Assembly: GCA_016744115.1 (NCBI GenBank)
Contig: JADGEZ010000015.1
Span: 1 to 50,296, forward strand
Source of the DNA: Sulfurimonas sp.
GTDB taxonomy: Bacteria; Campylobacterota; Campylobacteria; Campylobacterales; Sulfurimonadaceae
Length of the DNA stretch: 50,296 bases
Reading direction: 5' to 3'
Shown here: positions 45,715 to 50,296 of the stretch, one piece after another
How the letters are laid out: the number at the start of each line of letters is the position of its first letter
Position numbering within the stretch: position 1 is the first letter of the stretch
Made by a program: the position numbers and the translations under genes
The notes under the pieces: generated by a model
What the model saw: only the letters and a program-made list of their open reading frames with translations
Database searches by the model: none
What the model was told of the DNA's origin: nothing

Positions 45715-46562
45715 AATTCATTATCTTTACATAGAGGATGCGCTTGATTGTAATTTTTTTGTTTTAAAGAACTTGCTAGTTTAGTATATATCTGTGTAGT
45801 AGCCATACAAGAATGACCTAGAAGTTCACTTACATCAGATATGCGTGCATTATTATTTAACAGTTCTGTAGCAAAGGAATGACGAAGTTGATGTGGTGTA
45901 ACTTTCAAAGCAACCCTTTTAAAGACTTTACTAATCGTATATCTTAAACTATTTTCGCTTAATTTTTTATCATTTTTTTCAAAAAGATATTTTATTCTTA
46001 GATTTTTATCCAAATACTCATCAATAAGCTCTTTTGTAATCTTTAAAAGTGGTATATCTCTTTGCTTATTTCCTTTGCCGATTACTCTTAACCATTCATT
46101 TGAAATATCTATAATTTCTAATGAAGAGAGTTCTGATATTCTAAGACCCGAAGTATATAAAAGATTTACTAGAAGTTCTTCTTCTAAACTTGCTTTTTCT
46201 ATCGCTTGAAGAATATGCTTATGAGGAATGGGTTTTGGTAATGTTTTTGCTATTTTTATCGTATCATCTACTTTTAAAATACACTCTATTTTATTCTCTT
46301 GTAAGAACTTTACAAAACTTCGTATTGAACTTAATTTCCTTGATATTGTTTTTGCATTTAAATTCGCTATTTTTATTCTATAGGGCATTAAATTAACAAT
46401 TGTACCAGTTGCATCTTCAATAACTTCTACATAATTTGAAGCTTCTCTCAATGTTTCATCATAACTTTTAATAGTTAAATCAGAATATCCCCTTAAACTT
46501 TCAAGAGATTGTAAAAATTGTTTTTTATTGTCTTTTAGTAACTTTTTCAAGTAATTTCTCAA
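45711..46562 (-). CDS. tyrosine recombinase (XerC/D/H type), copy 2
   Basis: The 283-residue recombinase has the full active site: Arg 141 (GLRISEL), Lys 163 (GKGNKQRDIP), His 224 and Arg 227 (HQLRHS), His 250 (LGHSCMATTQIY), and Tyr 259. It differs clearly from the copy at 27295. It is embedded between a small membrane protein gene (38-base overlap) and the PilM-like gene (4-base overlap), an odd home for a chromosome-dimer resolvase. One of the two is probably XerH. Confidence 0.85.
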   Translation of the reverse strand: MRNYLKKLLKDNKKQFLQSLESLRGYSDLTIKSYDETLREASNYVEVIEDATGTIVNLMPYRIKIANLNAKTISRKLSSIRSFVKFLQENKIECILKVDDTIKIAKTLPKPIPHKHILQAIEKASLEEELLVNLLYTSGLRISELSSLEIIDISNEWLRVIGKGNKQRDIPLLKITKELIDEYLDKNLRIKYLFEKNDKKLSENSLRYTISKVFKRVALKVTPHQLRHSFATELLNNNARISDVSELLGHSCMATTQIYTKLASSLKQKNYNQAHPLCKDNEL

Positions 46563-46986
46563 ATTTTTTATTGTATCTAGCGCTCTTTTTTATGAGCTTT
46601 ATATCTGTAATTACACTAGGTGCTAGTTTAGTATAGGAGCGAATCATAATCTCACACATAATGCGTATTTTCGCTTTATCAGCCTCAGTAATAAACTCAT
46701 GTTTAGCTATCTTGTCTATCTCTTTGACATAATCATTACCCATATTTATATACTTAACATATTTCAATGATATTACAGATTGAGCCATAACAGTTGATGC
46801 CATACGGTTATACAAATCTAGCGAAAATGCCTCTCTCGCTAATACTAAGGCTTCATCATACTCTGCAATTTCAAAATAATATTTCGCACGAACTGATTTT
46901 TCATAAGATGGATTTAATAAAAAAAATCCACCCATTAGTACTATAAAAGATACAGCGACAAGCGGTATTATTAATTTATTACTCAT
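46525..46986 (-). CDS. small membrane-anchored protein of unknown function
   Basis: The 153 residues have an N-terminal membrane helix (5-24, LIIPLVAVSFIVLMGGFFLL) and a helical soluble part with TPR-like pairing (AKYYFEIAEYDEALVLAREA). No family recognised. It sits between DUF374 (8-base overlap) and the recombinase (38-base overlap), so it is fully embedded in the miaB operon. Confidence 0.6.
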   Translation of the reverse strand: MSNKLIIPLVAVSFIVLMGGFFLLNPSYEKSVRAKYYFEIAEYDEALVLAREAFSLDLYNRMASTVMAQSVISLKYVKYINMGNDYVKEIDKIAKHEFITEADKAKIRIMCEIMIRSYTKLAPSVITDIKLIKKSARYNKKFEKLLEKVTKRQ

Positions 46987-47599
46987 GTTTTAATAAACCT
47001 TTTTGAATAATTTCTTTAGTAACTTGCATCTCCATTTGTGAAAGGTCAATTAAATCACTAATATAATAGTTAATTATACCAAATGGTTTAGGAATTATAA
47101 ACCTATCCCAAGAATTTATTTGCCAAAATTTACTCGGCTTAATCTCCACTAAGACAATTTTTACCTTTGTTTTTTGAGCCATAAGTACAATACCATCATG
47201 TACTTCATGTCTAGGACCTTTAGGTCCATCGGGGGTGATGCCTAAGTCATAACCTTTTTTAATCTCTTTAATCGACCCAATCAAAGCCTTAGCCCCACCA
47301 CGAGTGCTAGAACCTCGAATAGTTTCAAAACCAAAATAGTTTAAAGTTTTCGCAATTAGGTTTCCATCAAAATGTTCAGATATAAGAAGTTTTACCTTAG
47401 GGATTTTTCTATATTTTTTATAAGCATAAGGAATCATTAAAAGTTGACCATGCCAACAAGCCATGATAAACTGTTGCTCTCCTAAACTCTCAGGAGCATG
47501 AAAAACCTTTTTATTTGTCAAAGAGAGAAGTCTGATTAAGAGTGAACCAAGAAGTGGGACTATAAAAATTGCTAAGTAACGGAGAGTTTTTTTAAGCAA
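46979..47599 (-). CDS. DUF374 lysophospholipid-acyltransferase-like protein
   Basis: The 206 residues begin with an uncleaved membrane anchor (7-27) and contain [28 protein letters not shown] and [12 protein letters not shown], the signature of the DUF374/HP0270 acyltransferase-like group, with His and Asp near the expected catalytic place. It probably adds or transfers acyl chains in lipid A or phospholipid synthesis; the substrate is not fixed by sequence. The order HP0268-like, miaB, DUF374 is the same as in H. pylori. Confidence 0.8.
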   Translation of the reverse strand: MLKKTLRYLAIFIVPLLGSLLIRLLSLTNKKVFHAPESLGEQQFIMACWHGQLLMIPYAYKKYRKIPKVKLLISEHFDGNLIAKTLNYFGFETIRGSSTRGGAKALIGSIKEIKKGYDLGITPDGPKGPRHEVHDGIVLMAQKTKVKIVLVEIKPSKFWQINSWDRFIIPKPFGIINYYISDLIDLSQMEMQVTKEIIQKGLLKHE

Positions 47600-48893
47600 T
47601 AACTTCGCCAGTTAAGATTGTTCTACCGATAGAAATAATTTTTACATCTCTAAAAGTTCCCAAAAGTTCTTCGCTTCCTTTGACTTTTATGACAATATTG
47701 TTATCACTTCTTCCAGTTACATAAGCATCACGGTGTAAATCTTCAAAATAAACTCTATAAATATTTCCAAGAAGCTTTGCATTGTTTTGATCTATAATCT
47801 CATTATGAATTGATTGCAAAAATGAAAGTCTCTGCGATGCTACATCACCATCTACTATATTTGTAAAGCGTTCAGCTTCTGTCTGGGGGCGAGGAGAGTA
47901 TTTAAATGAAAAAATCTGATCAAACTGCACTTGTTTCATCACATCTATAGTATCTTCAAAATCTTCATCACTCTCCCCTGGAAAACCTACAATAATATCA
48001 GTGGAGATAGTAGCCTCTGGACACATGGTTTTTAATTTTTGAACACGATTTAAAAACCACTCCTTTGAGTAGCCTCTTTTCATCTCTTTGAGTACTTTTG
48101 TAGAACCACTTTGTAATGGCATGTGCATTGACTTGCATATTTTAGGATTTGATGAAAACTCTTCTATAAATTCATCATCCATATGAAAAGGGTGAGGAGA
48201 GGTAAAACGGATACGCTCTAACTTTTCTATCTTAGAAAGCCTACGAAGAAGTTTAGTAAAATTCATTTTTTCATGCTCACCTGAAAAACGGCGACCATAA
48301 TTGTTTACATTTTGACCTAGGAGAAAAATCTCCTTAGCTCCCATTTCAACAATTCGTTTAGCTTCGTTAATGATAAGAGAATCAGGGATAGAAATCTCAT
48401 CACCACGAGTCTTAGGAACGATACAAAAAGTACAAGATTTATCGCAACCTATAGAGATATTGATGAAGCCTTTAAAAGAAGATGAACGAAAGTCTTTAAA
48501 AGCAAACTCACTTTCATCATAATTTATATCTATCTCAACTGCCTTGTCTTTATGTAAAACTTCTGAAATCCTAGATACATTTCTAGCCCCTAAAACAAAG
48601 TTTACATAGGGAGCTTTTTTTATTATTTCTTCCCCTAAATGCGAGGCGGTACAACCACAAACACCTATCTTTGCACCTTTTTTCTTATGCTTATTAAAAC
48701 CACCGAGTTCACTAAAAAGCTTGTGAACTGGTCTCTCTCTTACCGAACAAGTATTTATCAAAATCAAGTCAGCTATTTTAAAATCATCTGTAGTTTCATA
48801 ACCCTCTTTTTCACGCAATTCTGCAATCATATGTTCTGAATCACGAGAATTCATAGCACATCCAAGAGTCTCAATAAATAGTAATTTGCCCAA
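47592..48893 (-). CDS. miaB: tRNA-2-methylthio-N6-dimethylallyladenosine synthase MiaB
   Basis: The 433-residue radical-SAM methylthiotransferase has MTTase cysteines 12, 49 and 81 ([27 protein letters not shown]), the radical-SAM triad CDKSCTFC (150, 154, 157) and a C-terminal TRAM domain. It adds the methylthio group to i6A37 of tRNAs reading U-starting codons. The start codon is TTG (48891-48893), with a weak AGAGA upstream. It follows the HP0268-like gene by 10 bases. Confidence 0.95.
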   Translation of the reverse strand: MGKLLFIETLGCAMNSRDSEHMIAELREKEGYETTDDFKIADLILINTCSVRERPVHKLFSELGGFNKHKKKGAKIGVCGCTASHLGEEIIKKAPYVNFVLGARNVSRISEVLHKDKAVEIDINYDESEFAFKDFRSSSFKGFINISIGCDKSCTFCIVPKTRGDEISIPDSLIINEAKRIVEMGAKEIFLLGQNVNNYGRRFSGEHEKMNFTKLLRRLSKIEKLERIRFTSPHPFHMDDEFIEEFSSNPKICKSMHMPLQSGSTKVLKEMKRGYSKEWFLNRVQKLKTMCPEATISTDIIVGFPGESDEDFEDTIDVMKQVQFDQIFSFKYSPRPQTEAERFTNIVDGDVASQRLSFLQSIHNEIIDQNNAKLLGNIYRVYFEDLHRDAYVTGRSDNNIVIKVKGSEELLGTFRDVKIISIGRTILTGEVIA

Positions 48894-48903
48894 TATAATT
48901 TCT

Positions 48904-49149
48904 CTAGTTTACGATGTGAACTTGGTATACATATTCGTTATCAGATAAACCATACTTTACTTCACTCATGTAAAAACTTTTTCCTTTTTCTTCAAAGTGA
49001 CTTTGAAGCTCTAGTAAATCTTTGTGAGAATTATCTCTATCAAAATAAAAAATAACACTATCATCTTTTTTTACGCTTGCTTCTATTTTTGCAACTTCTG
49101 CTTTTTTTGGTTTTTGATCTATCTCTGTTCTTGCAAATTTTAAATTCAT
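48904..49149 (-). CDS. HP0268-like small nuclease-family protein
   Basis: The 81 residues end in the HP0268 pattern [20 protein letters not shown], then [20 protein letters not shown] and YVYQVHIV, preceded by a lysine-rich linker. H. pylori HP0268 has been described as a nicking endonuclease/purine-specific RNase. It is next to miaB, as HP0268 is to HP0269. It begins the long minus-strand run to 43612, with AAGGAATTTTTAAA just upstream. Confidence 0.75.
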   Translation of the reverse strand: MNLKFARTEIDQKPKKAEVAKIEASVKKDDSVIFYFDRDNSHKDLLELQSHFEEKGKSFYMSEVKYGLSDNEYVYQVHIVN

Positions 49150-49251
49150 TTTAAAAATTCCTTTGTGATATTAAATGTATTGCATTGTACTTTAAATCTA
49201 CTAAAAATCGTATTAAGTAATAGGACAGAAATAAATTCATAGCTGATGAGA

Positions 49252-49353
49252 AAATTATATTATCATTAGCTTAGGCTAGGCATAAAAATTTGTTTTACAC
49301 AATCTTAGCACTTCTTATCACTCTGAGGCATATAGGAGTTTTGCAAGAAGTCT
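49252..49353. mobile_element. right half of the MITE-like element
   Basis: Bases 49266-49353 are identical to 9235-9322, with weaker similarity back to 49252. The left half of the element is absent. The element end (AAGTCT) abuts the 94-bp inverted repeat at 49354, so the open frame seen in the left copy is cut here. It is an incomplete, probably fixed copy, or a rearrangement joint. Confidence 0.85.
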
Positions 49354-49447
49354 ATTAAACTTAAGCATATTTAATCTAGTCAAGTTCACATTAAATCTAA
49401 ATTTTTCAATGATTTTAATTTTGAAATTATTTAAGGTCTATTACTTA
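49354..49447 (-). repeat. 94-bp inverted repeat, right copy
   Basis: Exact reverse complement of bases 1-94. Here one side borders the MITE-like element and the other lies in a truncated VapC gene (49431-49499). Thus two breaks meet within 100 bases. Reading on the minus strand, the frame shared with base 11-94 ends inside the element as NRLLAKLLYASE. Confidence 0.9.
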
Positions 49448-49499
49448 TATTTTTAGTAAAAGCATAGAGTAATATATTTGTATCAAAATATACCATCAT
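49431..49499 (-). pseudogene. truncated VapC (PIN-domain) toxin
   Basis: The ATG at 49497-49499 (or 49494-49496) opens MMVYFDTNILLYAFTKN, the typical first strand of a PIN-domain VapC with its first catalytic Asp (DTN). After about 17 residues the frame enters the 94-bp repeat (49447) and stops at a TAA at 49431-49433. About 110 residues with the other metal-binding acids are lost. It overlaps the antitoxin gene by 17 bases, the normal antitoxin-toxin layout. Confidence 0.75.
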
Positions 49500-49716
49500 T
49501 TACCATTTCATTTGTGTTTGTTGCCATTTCCATTGTTAATGTTATTTTATTATTTGATGCATCTCTTAATCTGCGAAATGTATCTAATTTAGATACATTA
49601 TTATTTTGTTCTTTTTGTATAGTTACATTTTTAATTATATTTTGTTTTAAATTAGATAATAAATCTACAACAAGATTTATATATCTATCTTCAACATCTA
49701 CTACTAATCTTTGCAT
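49483..49716 (-). CDS. antitoxin of a broken VapBC-like pair
   Basis: The 77-residue protein MQRLVVDVEDRYINLVVDLL, then SNLKQNIIKNVTIQKEQNN, resembles small type II antitoxins of the kind placed before PIN toxins in Campylobacterota: an N-terminal beta/helix dimer part and a C-terminal tail (MEMATNTNEMVNDGIF) for toxin binding. It appears intact, but its toxin is truncated, so it may survive as an orphan repressor. Naming as VapB rests on context. Confidence 0.65.
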   Translation of the reverse strand: MQRLVVDVEDRYINLVVDLLSNLKQNIIKNVTIQKEQNNNVSKLDTFRRLRDASNNKITLTMEMATNTNEMVNDGIF

Positions 49717-49789
49717 AGTTTCTACCTTTTAAATTTAATATATCAATTATATCATATTTTTAAAATAGATATTTACTCTTCTTCCCTAT

Positions 49790-49870
49790 ACTCCAGTATG
49801 GGAATACATACTTAATTTTATCTTGTTATTGTGGCTCGATTGTAGTGATGGGAACGAGGAAAAGAGTGGA
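49790..49870. repeat. palindromic dispersed repeat (TTCCC...GGGAATACATAC type)
   Basis: TTCCC-T-ATACTCCAGTAT-GGGAA forms a hairpin with one bulged T near 49793-49812, followed by ATACATAC. A second part reads GATGGGAACGAGGAAAAGAG. Both blocks recall a palindromic repeat widely spread in bacteria, with core TTCCCACGCTCCAGCGTGGG; this is from memory. No gene is visible between 49717 and 49989 besides this and the next hairpin. Confidence 0.5.
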
Positions 49871-49882
49871 TATTCAATCACA

Positions 49883-49915
49883 GGGGTGTAGTCTCATGAT
49901 AAACCCCTTTTGTTT
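49883..49915 (+). terminator. rho-independent-looking terminator without a visible gene
   Basis: AGGGGT (49883-49888) pairs with ACCCCT (49904-49909) around a 15-base loop and is followed by TTTGTTTTATTTTTG on the plus strand. No plus-strand gene precedes it. It may end a small transcript that starts in the repeat at 49790, or be a leftover of a lost gene. Confidence 0.45.
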
Positions 49916-49989
49916 TATTTTTGTTTTTTCTTCACTTTTTTGTGTACTTGACAATATCAAGCTTTAAACTACTTTTAAGCAGATGCTTA

Positions 49990-50296
49990 CTAGTTCCACC
50001 GATTTGTTAAGTTAGCTAACTCTTTGTCAGTTAATCCTGTACTTAGTCTGATTGTTTGTTTATCTACATTTGAGTTTAATAAACTCTCTAGCATGTTTTT
50101 TAGCTTGTCATTTGCTTTTTTTTCAGCTTCTTTTTTCCCTTCAATCTTCCCTTCAATTTTCCCCTCAATCTTTCCTTCAATTTTCCCCTCAATCTTCCCT
50201 TCTTTCTTCCCTTCCTTCTTCCCCTCAATCCTACCAATAACATATGTAGACTCATAAGCACTAGCTTGCTCGTGTAAGGATTTTTGGTATTTGTTA
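49990..50296 (-). CDS. C-terminal part of a second Rpn-family nuclease with EGKI repeats
   Basis: An open minus-strand frame enters from the right edge and stops at a TAG (49990-49992). It reads SLHEQASAYESTYVIGRIEG, then about eight copies of a 4-residue, 12-base unit of the EGKI/EGKK type, a coiled stretch (KKEAEKKANDKLKNMLESLL) and the tail STGLTDKELANLTNRWN. That tail resembles the end of the Rpn protein at 1045 (TGLSIQEVANLTNTRNE), and repeat-rich C-termini are common in this family. The nuclease domain lies outside the window. Confidence 0.75.
   Translation of the reverse strand, partial: NKYQKSLHEQASAYESTYVIGRIEGKKEGKKEGKIEGKIEGKIEGKIEGKIEGKKEAEKKANDKLKNMLESLLNSNVDKQTIRLSTGLTDKELANLTNRWN

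Noticed and set aside
49995-50240. Possible CRISPR-like array at the right edge
   Set aside because: Units are 12 bases, without spacers, and code in frame; this is a protein repeat. No CRISPR array was seen elsewhere.
50024-50257. Plus-strand frame with FPSIFPSI repeats
   Set aside because: Antisense reading of the EGKI repeats of the Rpn gene; the minus frame continues into a recognisable Rpn tail.

Overview
The window looks like chromosomal DNA of a low-GC, free-living member of the Campylobacterota, most like Sulfurimonas and its relatives. This rests on recognisable gene neighbourhoods and families: miaB next to an HP0268-like gene and a DUF374 acyltransferase gene, a stand-alone FlhB C-terminal homologue behind a FliK-like gene, aconitase B, a group III truncated haemoglobin, a catalase followed by a small ankyrin protein, a TsoY-like membrane protein, and TilS with an SAGVDS loop. 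The assignment is inference; no rRNA gene is present to confirm it.

Layout. 1-1044: C-terminal gene scraps around a tRNA-Lys/Glu/Met cluster behind a near-consensus promoter. 1045-2360: an Rpn-type nuclease and a beheaded GTPase gene. 2360-8936 (minus): a TsoY-like membrane protein and a tight four-gene run encoding an unknown protein, a cytoplasmic-looking trypsin-like protease with a zinc ribbon, oligopeptidase A and a secreted EEP-family protein. 9052-9325: a structured MITE-like element. 9331-19137: housekeeping genes (lolC/E-type permease, secA, lolA, acnB, thiE-like, fliK-like, flhB C-terminal homologue). 19158-20954: a toxin-antitoxin island (HepT/MntA and a damaged MazF with its antitoxin). 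21001-29699: repeats, polA, HDOD/HD/EAL signalling genes, a tyrosine recombinase and a BamB-like/YfgM-like pair. 29816-33192 (plus): gatC, an ArsC/Spx-like gene, pilT, a truncated globin, a receiver-like gene and a DjlA-like gene. 33196-35872 (minus): mogA, hemF and two unknown genes. 35919-37530: an accessory scar with an HTH-like protein, an IS3 remnant, a doubly deleted IS4-type transposase and a dispersed repeat. 37557-43638: two small genes, katA with its ankyrin partner, a YhiN-type flavoprotein, rimO and tilS. 43612-49149 (minus): HP0268-like, miaB, DUF374, a small membrane protein, a second tyrosine recombinase and a PilM/N/O-like transformation/type IV pilus set. 49252-50296: half of the MITE-like element, an antitoxin with a truncated VapC, a palindromic repeat and the end of a second Rpn gene.

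How it fits together. Most genes serve core functions: protein export and lipoprotein traffic (SecA, LolA, a LolC/E permease, BamB/YfgM-like), the TCA cycle, replication and repair, tRNA and ribosome modification, oxidative defence, and DNA uptake/pili (PilT and PilM/N/O-like). The rest is genome wear. One short element end (AGACTTCTTGCAA) lies at three separate truncation points or element borders, and a perfect 94-bp inverted repeat links the first bases of the window with 49354-49447. The best candidate for undescribed biology is the pair at 6528-8936: an intracellular trypsin-fold protease and an unknown partner that both appear to carry a YbjN/CesT-like domain.
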